64,000 bases of DNA, taken from NCBI GenBank assembly GCA_032622095.1, contig CP136066.1, positions 41,677,835-41,741,834 on the forward strand, in the 5' to 3' direction. Below are positions 46,643 to 57,594 of the stretch, piece after piece. The position numbers and the translations under genes were made by a program. Every line of letters begins with the position of its first letter. Position 1 is the stretch's first letter. A model generated the notes under the pieces. It ran no database searches. It saw only the letters and a list, made by a program, of their open reading frames with translations, and was not told the origin of the DNA. Origin of the DNA: Siphonodentalium dalli. Taxonomy: Eukaryota > Mollusca > Scaphopoda > Gadilida > Siphonodentaliidae.

Positions 46643-46843
46643 ATGAAGCGACACAGGTCAGCGTTGCTGCTGTTACTACTGGTGACAAGTAATCTTCTTC
46701 TAGAAACGGCCGGCTATGGTCGCTACGGCGCATGTCTGAACGACTGGGGCGTTGTTATGGGAATGCACCCTGACCTCGTTAACGCAGGCCTCAATGAGAT
46801 CGAATCGAGTCTTCCGCCTGCACTGAAGTATATTAATGGACAG
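46643..46843 (+). CDS. exon 1 (signal peptide) of the plus-strand BPI/TULIP-like gene
   Basis: 67 codons starting MKRHRSALLLLLLVTSNLLL, a clear secretion signal with a likely cut after 'ETAGYG' or nearby. Then come 'CLNDWGVVMGMHPDLVNAGL' and the amphipathic helix 'NEIESSLPPALKYINGQ'. The donor is CAG|GTGAGC with phase 0, and the next exon opens ITLPFDDLP. The start is chosen at the ATG aligning with the paralogue's ATG; an in-frame codon upstream would place extra residues before the signal peptide. An upstream acceptor-like CAG suggests a non-coding 5' exon, as in the minus gene. Spelling of function (lipid or lipopolysaccharide binding) is inferred from fold resemblance only. Confidence 0.85.
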
Positions 46844-47309
46844 GTGAGCTTACTGCAAACAAATATTTTATTCTCAATTACCATATGCAGATATTACACA
46901 ATACACAAAAACGAATACAAAATACAATAGGATCTAGCAATAGGCAAATATTTCCAGGCGGCAATTTCATCTATAAGTTCTACCAAGATTTACGTTCGCC
47001 TCAATGGTGAATGGGCGAGTGGACAGGGCCGACAACATGGTACAACTCCGGTGCCTTGACCACATTTCGAGTGAATCCATTCTGATCAGAGGTGACGATT
47101 TGGACGATGCCATGTTTTAAGCCGGATAATAACTTCAAACTGTACAAGTCTTTATGCGAATGAAACGATCTCGGCCTGCAGCTGAAATAATGTACAGTTT
47201 TCAGTTATTATCCTATACTTACTTTACAGTTTGTTCGCAGACGACAGTTATAAATTTGACTTGGTCTTGTATACGCGGTATGGTAATGCGATCGTTGTAG
47301 TGAAATATA

Positions 47310-47409
47310 TTAACCCTTTGATGACGGGAGCTACGCTGGTGCAGCATTGAATATCATGTGCCAGTGCATTCTCTTATATATGCGAGTCTCCCATAGGGAA
47401 CCTCGCATA
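47310..47409. mobile_element. broken TTAA MITE, copy G
   Basis: Starts TTAACCCTTTGATGACGGG and has the first part of a GCCAGTGCATTCTCTTATAT hairpin from 47360. It is interrupted inside the hairpin's second arm by the element at 47410-47932; only ATATAAGA of the arm remains after it. Confidence 0.7.
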
Positions 47410-47932
47410 CACTCTTAGAACAAATGTGTATAAATACTACACAATATGTGTTACATTTGATCTTAAACAAAATTGTGTAGAAATACAACATGACATAAAT
47501 GTGTCGGTGGAATTTTCTCAACATTGAATATGAGTGAATATGTGAGTATATTATATTTAATAGATGAGATATGTTCTATTTAAGACATAAACCTCGTAAA
47601 AGCTGCCAGAATAACAAATTGGCAGCTGCTTTAAAACTTTGTGCTACACAATTATGTGTTGTTCAGTTTTTACACAAACATAGTGTATAACAAAGTTTAA
47701 AGCTGCTGCCAATTGTTTGTTCTGTGGTAGCCTTTACGAGTTTTGTGTCTCCAATAGAACACATTTCATCTAATAACTATGATACACTCACATATTCAAT
47801 CATATTCAACGTTGATGATATTCCACCGACACATTTAATAATTATATGTCATGTGTCATTTCTACACAATTTTGTTTAAGATCAAATGTAACACATTTTG
47901 TGTAGTATTTATACACATTTGTTCTAAGAGTG
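47410..47932. mobile_element. palindromic mariner-type MITE with TA duplication
   Basis: Terminal inverted repeats begin CACTCTTAGAACAAATGTGT and the whole 523 bp is largely palindromic. The dinucleotide TA flanks both ends (47408-47409 and 47933-47934), the signature of Tc1/mariner-type insertion. It lies inside the hairpin of MITE copy G. Confidence 0.8.
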
Positions 47933-47944
47933 TATATAAGATAA

Positions 47945-50900
47945 TTAGCAGGGTTACCCGGCGTTGCCCAGGTTAAAGTGAAACCCTCTGCATATTGTGG
48001 ATATATGGTGGGAATAGATACTCTTGTTCAAAGAGTTACACATATTCTCATAAATTATATATCCAAATAGCATCACAAAACATTATTCTTACACATGGAA
48101 TATAAGTATTAGCTCACCTTGTCGGATCGGAGCGATTGTCATTTTGTTTATCGCGATTAATCCGTCCCACAAAAAAAGAACTATTTATTTATTTACAACT
48201 GCATACACTTCTTCAGACGTTATAACATGAACATCATAAACACATTAGTTCGCAAAAATAAAAGACGACAATTGGGTTTTACATAGAGATGTATCAATCA
48301 ATCTAGTGGGTTTGATTCAGATTTTAAGGACACCTGGTTATGATATATCCATGAAGATACAGATGTTTTAAAGAAATGTCCAGGTGCTCCTCTGTTCATG
48401 GTGCTATATACTGGCTAATTATTCTTAGTTTAAAATAAATGTTGCTATGTTACTATATCAGCTACATATGCCCGACACAGAGCGAGATTTTGAGTTGTTT
48501 ATGTTAGGCGATGAGTCTGTTCTAAAACATGAAAGATATCCTCTGTATATTGTGCAGATATAACCTTGTCAGATGTCAGTATTGGGGGTTCCTGAAAAAG
48601 TCATGTGCCACTGACTCCGTTTTCTTTTATCTCAGAAGAAATTATATTTGACGGCACACTGTGACCACTATTGTTGAACAGGCCTTCTATACATTGCCAT
48701 ATCTCTTGTAACTTGCTTGTGTTTTGTGTTTTTAACACGCACGATTTGATTCCTCATATCATTTGAGAAGAATGTGTATTAATTTGATGTTAATTGGCAC
48801 TAAACATATTTCCATCAGTTTTGGTGACCCGCCCGTCCCTATTTCGGACTCAAGCGGCGCCACCTTTGACACCATTGAACCACAAACTTAGACTCTTTAT
48901 GGAGATAAATATATATAGAATTGTTGAAAATTGGCGAGTATACAAATTCATATTAAATCCATATCTCTCACCCCATACGGCACCAATTTGGCGTATTAGA
49001 TTCCTCGAATCACGGAGAAGAATATGTATCAGTCTGGTGGAAATCGGCGCTAAACATATTGTTTATCAATTTGTGTGTCTCTCTCACCCTCTGTCGACCC
49101 CTGTCTCGAATGGCACCACTTTGACATCATTAAGCCACACAATTAGACTCCTGATATCATCGAGATAAATATTTATAAGTTTGGTGCTAATCGGCGACTA
49201 AACAATTTTTTTAATCAAATTTAGTGCTCACCCCACACCCCACACCATCTCTCACACAAACGGCACCAATCATGTAGTTATATCACATGATTTGATTCCT
49301 CGTATGTATAAGAGTGTGTATCAATTTGGTGGAAATTGGCGCTAAAAATATTGTGTATCAATTCTGGTGCCCCTCTCCTTTTCAGTGCACCTCCTGATTG
49401 GAATGACGCCAATTTTTACAATTTTAATCCACGCCATTAGAATCCTCATACCATGTGGATGATTTTGTATAAGTTTGTAAGCAATCGGTGACTAAACAAA
49501 TTCTTATCAAATTTAATGCCACCCCCCCCCCCCCCCCCCACCAAATCTCACATCCAAACGATACAAATTTGGCATTTTTAAATCACACAATTAGATTCCG
49601 TGTATCATGGAGAAGAATGTGTATCAATTTTGTGGAAAATTATTTTATAAATGTTAGTGCCCCTCTCCCTTTCAGTGCAACCCTGACTCGAATGACGCCA
49701 CTTTTGACAGCTTTAAGCCACCCCATTATACTTCTCATACCATGTGGATGATTTTGTATAAGTTTTTGTATATAATTGGCGAGTATAGAAATTCGTATCA
49801 AATTTAGGCCCCCCCCCCATATCTCTCATCCAAACGGCACCAATTTGGCGTATCTAAACCACACGATTAGATTTCTCATATCACGGAGATTATGTATCAA
49901 TCTGGCAGAAATCGGCGCTAAACATATTGTTCATCTTTTTTGTGGTCCTCTCACCCTCTATGCATCCTGACTCGAACGGCCCCACTTGTGACAGCTTGTG
50001 ACATCCTTAAACCACCTAATTAGACTCCTGATATCATGGAGATGATTATTGGTAAATTTGGTAGTAAATTGGTACTAATCGGCGACTAAACCAATGTTGA
50101 TCAAATTTAGTGCCCACTAACCACCATCTCTCACCCAAACAGCACCAACATGGCGTCTTTAAATCACACGATCAGACTCCTCGTATTATGGATAAGAATG
50201 CATATCACTTTGGTGAAAATTGATGCTAAAATTGTTGCATATCAATTTTGGTGCCCCCCCCCCCCTGCCTTTCAGTTTAACTCTGACTCGAATGACGCCA
50301 CTTTTGACAGATTTAAACCACACCATTAGACTCCTTAGTTCCCCTCCCACGATCTTTCATCCAAACGACAGCAATTTGGAGTCTTTAAATCGCACAATTA
50401 GATTCCTTGTATCATGGAGAAGAATATATATCTATTTGGTGGAAATCGGCGCTAAAATTAGTTTTATCATTTTTGGTGCCCCTCTCTTCTTCCGTGCATC
50501 ACTGACGCGAATAGCGCCACGTTTGACATATTTAAACAACACCATTAGATTCCTCATATCATGGGAATTATTATATAAAAGTTTCGTGGCAATCTGCGCA
50601 AATTATGTTCTACTCCTCCCCCTTTTCTGCCCCTGACAACGGCGTCACTTTAGAAAATTCTAACCCACACCATTATCTTTCTCGTAAAAAGTTACCCCTA
50701 GTAGACAGTTTGGTGCCATCTAGATAGTCCCTCGGCGCTAAATTACATGTAGTTTATAAATTTTGGTGCCCCTCTCCCCTTCCATGCATCCCTGACTCGA
50801 ACGGCGCCACTTTTGACATATTTAAACAACATCATCAGATTCTTTATCTCATGGGGATGATTAAATATAAGTTTCGTGGCAATCGGCGAAAAAAAATTTG

Positions 50901-51105
50901 TCTGCCCCTCCCCATTTTCTTCCCCTGACAACAACGGCGTCACTTTAGAAAATCCTAACCCGCACCATTATCTTTCTCGTGAAAAGTTAACCCTAGTAGA
51001 CCCCTTGGTGCCATCTAGATGGTCCCCTGTGAATTTCTATAGAACACAGACAGACAGACAGACAGACAGACATTCGCAAATATAGATATAGATGCCTGGC
51101 TTACA
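47945..51105 (+). mobile_element. modular repeat array ending in a CAGA microsatellite (family 3)
   Basis: It opens AGCAGGGTTACCCGGCGTTG. From 48.8 kb, modules of about 150-300 bp recur roughly eight times with 'CCAATTTGGCG', 'CACA-ATTAGA-TCCT', 'ATCATGGAGA' and 'TTGGTGGAAATCGGCGCTAA'. C-rich homopolymers stand in several units. The array ends at an ACACAGACAGACAGACAG run and 'CATTCGCAAATATAGATATA'. The order of parts (modules, then microsatellite, then short end) is the same as in families 1 and 2. Frames of 60-140 codons here simply follow the modules. Confidence 0.65.
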
Positions 51106-51149
51106 AGGACAAGATAAATATTGTTAGGCAAGTGTATTCTCTTATAATT

Positions 51150-51441
51150 ACAACTACTTTAGATTTCGCTTAAATGCGTTCATTTGATTGGTCAATGCCC
51201 TTAGATACGCTTGGTAGCGACAATCTATATCAGCCGAGGGAAATGTCGTTTCCCGCATCACAACGCGCAGTGATACTTTAAGAAATTGGGCGACATGCAC
51301 CAACGGTCGCCCCACACCATGACGCAATTTCCTAAAAGCATCCATAGTTACCATACCGTGAAAATAAAATTAACGAATTAGACAGATCAGTGAAACTATG
51401 AAATGCGATAATTTTGTTGGGGATAAAGGAATGTTTTACAT
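51150..51441 (-). mobile_element. element X, split copy, first piece
   Basis: Reverse complement of about 43677-43965, including 'TTTCCCGCATCACAACGCGC' and 'GATTGGTCAATGCCCTTAG'. It continues at 54851 after the insertion. Confidence 0.75.
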
Positions 51442-51790
51442 AACTATGAGGGGGACCACCCCCTTTTCGTACGCCGGATTCCGAGGTTAATATAGAGTAT
51501 TCCGGATGCCGAGTGTCAGTACGCCGGATGCCGAAACCTGTATATTTCGTATTCCGGATGCCGAAATTACAATGACAGATATTATTTAGTGTTGTTTTTT
51601 GCATTCATAATTAACTAATAATTAACATACTTAATTTTCCTACCCGTCAATAGAAACAATGACAACAATAGTGTAGACGGTGAACGCAAAATGTATAGTA
51701 CGAGAGATAACTCGATCGCTTTCGAGACTTCGACTTGCGACCTTGAAAATCTAACTTAGTAAACATGGCGCTCAAATTTGAGGCATCTAA

Positions 51791-54340
51791 TCCAGGAGAT
51801 ATTGGTCGACCTCTGCACCCTCCGGACTCAACGTCACCCCACTAATTTTCTTTCTTAATGCCTCCTCTAATTTATTTTCGATCGTTAACCAGAAAAAAAA
51901 CGTGGCCGCAGAGACTCCAGACAAGATGGCGTTCATCATGGCGTCCATTTTATTTATATGCACCAGGTCTCTTTGATCGCCGTTATAGTAAAGATGATAT
52001 CACATACGTTCTTGTTTTCCGCTCGATTCGTTATGCTAATATACAACCCTTATAAATTGGAAAAAAATCCGACACCAGAATCAAATATGGCGGCAAATAT
52101 GGCCGCCGAAATGTGAAAATAAGCTATATTTCTGACATTTCACCACATTTCGTTTGTCTCTGTGGGAAAATATTGGCATCTTGGCGTGAATTTATACATT
52201 TATCGTATAGAAGACTCATTAATAAACACAAGGCGACCATAATATACATTCATTGTAGGATATTTTTGTCCGATATCACGTTTTCCCAAATGCCGGTATA
52301 ATAGGTCAAAGCCGAATCGACGCTAATAACGCGATGTAATGTTTCGAATCAATGAATGTTATTGCTATTATAACACCACCCATGCATATATATGTGCAGT
52401 AGATACTCGAGCTAGGATTCTTCTTATACCTGAGTTTAGGAATATTCACCCAAATCCAAGATGGCGGCCAAAATGGCCACCAGAATCGCCGATTTTAACA
52501 TCAGTGAGCGTTATTGTCATGACAAATCCACACCTGTTTACTATTGTGAGTTGGGAACACTTAGGCGAAGAACTGTCCTTGTACCATATCCAAATAAAAG
52601 TCCCCAAAAATCTAAAATGGCGCCCACAATGGCCGAAATTTCCGAAATATTTTGAAAAATCAACGAAATTCCCTCCTTTCCACATCATTGGGCATTATTT
52701 TCGAGAAAACTGGACACACGCTGACAGTTGAGTTGGAAATACTGAGGTGAAGTAATTACCTTGCATCTCATGCAAGAAATTGTTTTCCAAATTGAAGATG
52801 GTGGCCAAAATGGCGACCGAAATTTGAAAACAAGCTCACATTCCTTTACTTTCTTACGATGGGCCTTATTGCTACGCGATTTATGCCCACAATTACATGT
52901 TCATATGGAAAATGTATATGAAGTACTCAATTGAGTTTGGCAAATTCCTCACAGTCAAGATGGCGATCAAACTGGCGGCCAGAAATTGAAAAGAAGTCGA
53001 TTTTATCACATACTAATTTTAACTTTTTGTCATTATTTCGATGGACAAAACGGTACATAATATAAGCCATCTATGAGTTCCAACATAAGTCGTAGCCTTC
53101 TGGAAGGATGAAAACCCACAATTAATAATCGCGATGTGGCATTTCGAAATCCATTCTTCACTAAGCGCCCATAATGACCGTAACCGTATATAGGTGTGCC
53201 GAATAGTCATATTTTAACTTCCAAGAATCAAAACAACAGTACCTGAGTTTATTCTGAATTGCCATATTCAGCATTATCTGGACCAGTTTCCGTCTCTTCG
53301 TCAGATTAATCTATCTCGCTCACACCAACACAGTTTTCTAAACTTCTTTGTAGAAAGGTCCCACTAATCGGAATGTGTCAAACAATGCATATGACGTTGC
53401 CGGTCTCTATCTGCGTATATTAAGCTTTGATAACCTGATGGGGATAACAACGTCAACATGTGCACATGGTCAACATGTGCACCTTGTGATCTTCACAAAC
53501 AGCCACTTCTCAATATATGGTTAATCAATTCACATACTCATCTAATGCACTGACGTACCCGGAAAACTTCTGAATATGGCTTCGAATGTTGAAAGCCTGA
53601 CATTTGACGGATGCCTTTCTGCTAAGGCGTAGAAGACCATAATGCATAATATACCCACACTTCTTGACCGCCTACTTGACTGAAACTCAAATGAATACAT
53701 ACTTCATATCAATATTCCATATCAACATGTAATGGTGGGTAGAAATCGCGAAACAATAACGCCCATCGTAGGAAAATAAATGAATGTAGGCGTGTTTTCA
53801 AATTTCGGTCGACATTTTGGCCGTCATCTTCGATTTGGAAATCAATTTCTTGTATGAGATGTAAGGTAATTACTTCACCTCAGTATTTCCAACTCAACTG
53901 TAAGAATCGTTGAGTTGTCTCGACAATAAATGTATAAATTACGCCAAGATGCCAATATTTTCCCACAGAGACAAACGAAAGGCGGTGAAATGTCAGAAAA
54001 ATAGCATATTTTCACATTTCGGTGGCCATCTTGACCGCCATATTGGATTCTGGTGTCGGAATTTTGGCTAGTTTGTAAGGGTTGTATATTAGGATAACGA
54101 ATCGAGCGGAAACAAGACCCCATGTGATATCATCTTTACTATAATGGTGATCAAAGATACCTGGTGCATATAAAAAAAATGGCCGCCATGATGGACGCCA
54201 TCTTGTCTGGAGTCTCTGCGGCCACTTTATTTTCTTGTTAACAACAGAAAAAAGTTAGAGGAGACATTAAGAAGGAAAATTAGTGGGATGAAGTTGAGTC
54301 CTGGTGGGAGGGGTGCAGAGGTCGACCAATATCTCCTGGA
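51791..54340. mobile_element. shorter foldback element with CTAA duplication
   Basis: The ends TCCAGGAGATATTGGTCGAC and its complement match the 5 kb foldback at 33981-38936. CTAA flanks both ends (51787-51790 and 54341-54344). The left arm is long (to about 53690) and the right arm short (about 650 bp), with visible deletions: the centre is lost at about 53690 and an internal jump occurs near 53925. It is inserted inside insertion Y. Confidence 0.8.
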
Positions 54341-54353
54341 CTAATGCATCCGG

Positions 54354-54602
54354 ATGGAATTCAGTTCATCACGCCGTCCGGAACAGCGGAGTTTTTGTTT
54401 GTCTCTGTCAAATGGAACCAATATTTCATTATCGGAGCTAAAAACCCTCCTCATCAATGAGTACGGTGTTACTCAGTGGGCCGCATCGTTGGGTGTGGCG
54501 AATTTCAAAACAAAAATATCATTGAATAGGCTAAAACCCGACCCAGAATCCCCCATGGAAGGTTTTTATGCTGTGACACGGAGACGGAATGGAGCAACGT
54601 AA
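54354..54602 (+). CDS. unrecognised short frame in insertion Y
   Basis: 82 codons, starting MEFSSSRRPEQRSFCLSLSN. The middle, 'LSELKTLLINEYGVTQWAAS', reads like protein. No homologue is recognised. It lies between the foldback and the right end of insertion Y, so if real it is probably part of that element's own coding region, cut by the foldback. It could equally be chance. Confidence 0.25.
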   Translation: MEFSSSRRPEQRSFCLSLSNGTNISLSELKTLLINEYGVTQWAASLGVANFKTKISLNRLKPDPESPMEGFYAVTRRRNGAT

Positions 54603-54850
54603 AGGGATAGTTGCATAGTATTCCCACGTCTCATTCTTTCTTTGAATATATATGGTCATATATAGAATGAATTGCACATTTGATACTACCAATGCGTTGT
54701 TTTAGCTATAAATGTTTGGCAAAAATGGGTTAAATTGGTATAAATAGTATTCCGGATGCCACCCTCTGTTATGGGGTATTCCAGATGCCACCCCCCCATT
54801 TTAGGCCGGATGCCGGATGCCAGAGGGGGTGGGTGGTCCCCCTCAACTAT

Positions 54851-55294
54851 TCCACCATTAGTATTCGCATATATCCAGCTTCGTGTCAATACTAATATGA
54901 CATGGCAGTGGACATGAGAGCATAGAACGCACCTTTGTTTACTTTTCGAGTTTGTCACCGGAGACCGCAAATTCGGTGGGGAAGTTTGGGAACACCCCTT
55001 CGGAATTGCTATCGAATCGGATTGTCTTTATGACAATAGTTGTTCTAGAATCGTTTTAAATAAGTGAAAATTACACCAGCAAGTACTGTTTAATAGTTTA
55101 CGGGTGTGATGTCTTGCTTTTGTATAGTTGGAAACAGAGATCGAATTGTGTGTGTTCATCTCGAACTTCCGGTCAGTCGCCATTTTTTATTCTCGACCCA
55201 ATTTCCCATTTTACTATTTTAGTGTTTTGAATATAGTTTCCTTAAAAAAAACTAGTTTAATTACCAACTATTATGCGGATTGTCGTAATTATAA
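54851..55294 (-). mobile_element. element X, split copy, second piece
   Basis: Reverse complement of about 43150-43670, with 'GGAATTGCTATCGAATCGGA', 'TTCTAGAATCGTTTTAAATA' and 'GATTGTCGTAATTATAAGC'. It stops at the edge of the hairpin at 55295. Confidence 0.75.
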
Positions 55295-55423
55295 GCAATC
55301 AACGTCGTTTTCGATGCATCTGTCGGCGCAGAAGTGTCTGATGCCGAACTACATACTTAGTATGTAATTTGGCATCAGACACTTCTATACGCCGACATAT
55401 GCATCGAAAACGACGTTGATTGC
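55295..55423. repeat. 129 bp near-perfect hairpin
   Basis: GCAATCAACGTCGTTTTCGA is answered by TCGAAAACGACGTTGATTGC. The centre is ACATACTTAGTATGT. Only a few mismatches interrupt arms of about 57 bp. It lies in intron 1 of the plus gene, between element X and a MITE remnant. Confidence 0.85.
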
Positions 55424-55525
55424 ATATATATGCGATGATCCATATGGGAGACTCGCATATGTAAGAAAATGTATTGGCACAGGGTTTTCACAAAATTTCG
55501 GATAGCTCCTGTCATGAAGGGTTAA
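55424..55525. mobile_element. TTAA MITE remnant, copy H, adjoining an exon
   Basis: Contains a diverged second arm 'GACTCGCATATGTAAGAAAA' and 'ATTGGCACAGGG', then the conserved right end 'AGCTCCTGTCATGAAGGGTTAA' split across 55504-55525, as in copy A. The final TTAA is 22 bp upstream of exon 2 of the plus gene, so the MITE edge directly precedes the pyrimidine tract. Confidence 0.7.
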
Positions 55526-55547
55526 ATCGTTTCACATCTTTTTACAG

Positions 55548-56136
55548 ATAACCTTGCCTTTTGACGACCTGCCAGTCAGTATACATGCTACATTCAATAA
55601 CGTCGAGATAGGAGGTTTAACGCTCACACCATTTCGGCAAGAATTCCTGGCAGCCATGCTGGGAATAACCTTTATTAGAGGTAGTATAACGCTAGGCGTC
55701 GATGGATCGGAATCCACTAAGGACATGAGTGGAGTGGAAGTTCAGTTAGAAACAAGCGTGAGATCTTACCGCACGGTTGTAACAAACGTTGGCGTCAGAT
55801 ATGACGTCGAGCTTCGTATTATTGATGGCAACGCGGTTCGCAATTTAGTGATGCAAGCAGAACCAGGAACCCGCCATTTTATTTCTGATGCGCTGAAAAT
55901 AAAGTTCCGACAGCTGCTTGCCATTGATTCGCGTTACCACATTCTAAGCTTCACGATTCCAGACCGCAACGACGACACACGACGATTCATACCTTCAGAA
56001 GTAGCATATATTTTCAATTATGACCAATCAGAGAACGGGAACCACGTGTATGCAGCACTGATGGCTATGCCAAATATGAGTGTACCTACTAATCCGAGAA
56101 AATTCGTCTTTGCAAACAGTGAACTGTTACTTCCAG
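55548..56136 (+). CDS. exon 2 of the plus-strand BPI/TULIP-like gene
   Basis: Acceptor TTTTTACAG, then ITLPFDDLPVSIHATFNNVE in phase 0. It encodes 196 residues of alternating strand-like sequence with 'LTPFRQE', 'VRYDVELRI', 'HFISDALKIKFRQLL', 'RRFIPSEVAYIF' and 'MPNMSVPTNPR'. It ends CTTCCA G|GTGAGC, phase 1, inside the 'LLPG' motif. The open frame runs on to 56354 but that part is intron read-through. The minus paralogue encodes the next 35 residues in the same exon, so here they must lie on a further exon, which I could not find before the window's end. The protein appears intact as far as visible. Confidence 0.85.
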
Positions 56137-56426
56137 GTGAGCCATTAATATATACAAATTTACATCCATTTGTTTCTAAAATCCTATTGTGTTTAATCGG
56201 GATAATTACATGGCGGAGGGGGCACACTGGATGTAGGAATGTCGTCGCACCAACGTCTCGTTTAAGTTCCCAATATTTAACGATATTCAGTCCAACTCAA
56301 AATGCTCTTTTATGTTTATATTTATTTTCACGGAGATGTAATTATAAGTATTAATCTGAATTTCCTATTAATATTTATTACATAATCCTACCCTTATTCC
56401 AATCAATGAACCCATTCTATAAATTG

Positions 56427-56980
56427 TATTATTATCCATCCCTTAACTAACACTCTTTCTGATTGGGCAAAATCCGCCACGTGACAATCCGGGAAAAAGT
56501 CATATTGGACTCCCGAATGTCATATTGGACTCCCAAGTGTCACAATATGACTTTTTTTATCGGGAGTCTGTGTCGTCACGAATTAACTATTGCGAAATGA
56601 ATCGGTGAAATTGTTATGCGCACGCAACACTGGTGGATTTAGTAGACGTTTCACTTCCGCATTGAGTTTTTCTTTTTCATTTCCATGTTTACTGTTCCAA
56701 ATCATGCTTATTGATGATCAAATACAGGCTTTTATAGAGAATTAATTGCCGATAAATACCAAAAGTAACCACTAAAGTTTTATTCCCAAAATTTTTATAA
56801 ACATACAGATGGATGATAAAAATGTCATTATACAAGGTTGTGTACAGTATGATTTTTTTTCTTGTACTCGTCCAGGTTGCGGTGAAAAGTCATATTGGAC
56901 TCGACACTGCGTGTCTCGTCAAATATGACTTTTCACCACAACCTGGACTCGTACAAGAAAAACTCATACTGTACACAACG
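56427..56980 (+). repeat. dispersed repeat with AGTCATATT hairpin, copy 2
   Basis: Repeats 42440-42790 and then continues into a strong hairpin (about 56835-56980). Its arms contain CTTGTACTCGTCCAGGTTGC and GTGAAAAGTCATATT, mirrored by AATATGACTTTTCAC and CAACCTGGACTCGTACAAG. 'TTTATACTGTACACAACATT' units are also duplicated just after it. Confidence 0.75.
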
Positions 56981-57590
56981 TTGTATAATAACTTTATACT
57001 GTACACAACATTGTGTAATAACTTTACAATATGGCAACCCATACATCAAGCGCTAGCAACTGATGACGCTCTCCTGTGTCATTTTAATCTTTTCAAAATT
57101 TGGGAACCTTTTTTAACTGTTCAAAGTTATCTATTTTGGCTATTCAACTTTAGTTTGTTATGTACGTTCAAATTCTATTTTCCAAATTTCTATAAACCGC
57201 TCCTGGGTCATGCCTCACAACATGTTATCATGATGGACGAGGAAACCAGTATATACCTGTAGAAATTGGGCACCAGAGCCTTAAACACCCCCATTTCTTT
57301 AATATGCCTTAAAGCTATACCTTCCTCTTCCATGACGATATGCTTACACCTATTTTATTAACGCCCCCGGTGTATATTGTTCTACATATTTTATAAAGCT
57401 GTAGTCCGCTGGGCATTTTATAAATAGATAATGGGTTTTTTCTGGTTATTTTGGAACGCATTAAAGTTGTACCGCGACCCCGAGCCCGGTAAATGCTGTA
57501 GTTGAAATTTCAATTTCGTTTATTTATTGTCGTTGATTTTGGTTTGTGATAAGCTATGCCAATTACAAATAGAAGAAATGAAAAATATAA
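56981..57590. other. spacer or intron, nothing recognised
   Basis: No family-like exon was found. If the plus-strand gene continues, its next exon is not in this stretch as far as I can tell. Confidence 0.4.
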
Positions 57591-57594
57591 TTTG

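Larger units (their letters stand above)
51448..54844. mobile_element. DNA transposon-like insertion Y with 6 bp target duplication
   Basis: The terminal inverted repeat is GAGGGGGACCACCC..GGGTGGTCCCCCTC. AACTAT stands immediately outside both ends (51442-51447 and 54845-54850) and occurs once, as ATAGTT at 43671-43676, in the unbroken copy of element X. Sub-terminal regions carry many CCGGATGCC words. An 82-codon frame (54354-54602) lies in the right part, with no recognisable domain. A 6 bp duplication with GA ends does not single out one superfamily. The element has been enlarged by the foldback at 51791-54340. Confidence 0.8.
46844..55547 (+). other. intron 1 of the plus-strand gene
   Basis: 8.7 kb from donor GTGAGC to acceptor TTTACAG. 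It is almost filled by repeats: a MITE with a nested mariner-type MITE, a modular repeat array, element X with a nested insertion that itself contains a foldback, and a hairpin. A short decayed protein-like reading near 46956-47160 (with 'MGEWTGPTTWYNSGALTTF' between stops) has no family identification. Confidence 0.65.

Noticed and set aside
48794-50636. Several plus-strand frames of 60-140 codons
   Set aside because: They follow the modules of the family 3 repeat array and repeat the same peptide words; not genes.
56137-56354. C-terminal extension of the 266-codon frame beyond the exon 2 donor
   Set aside because: Follows a canonical GTGAGC donor at the conserved 'LLPG' point and shows no similarity to the paralogue.
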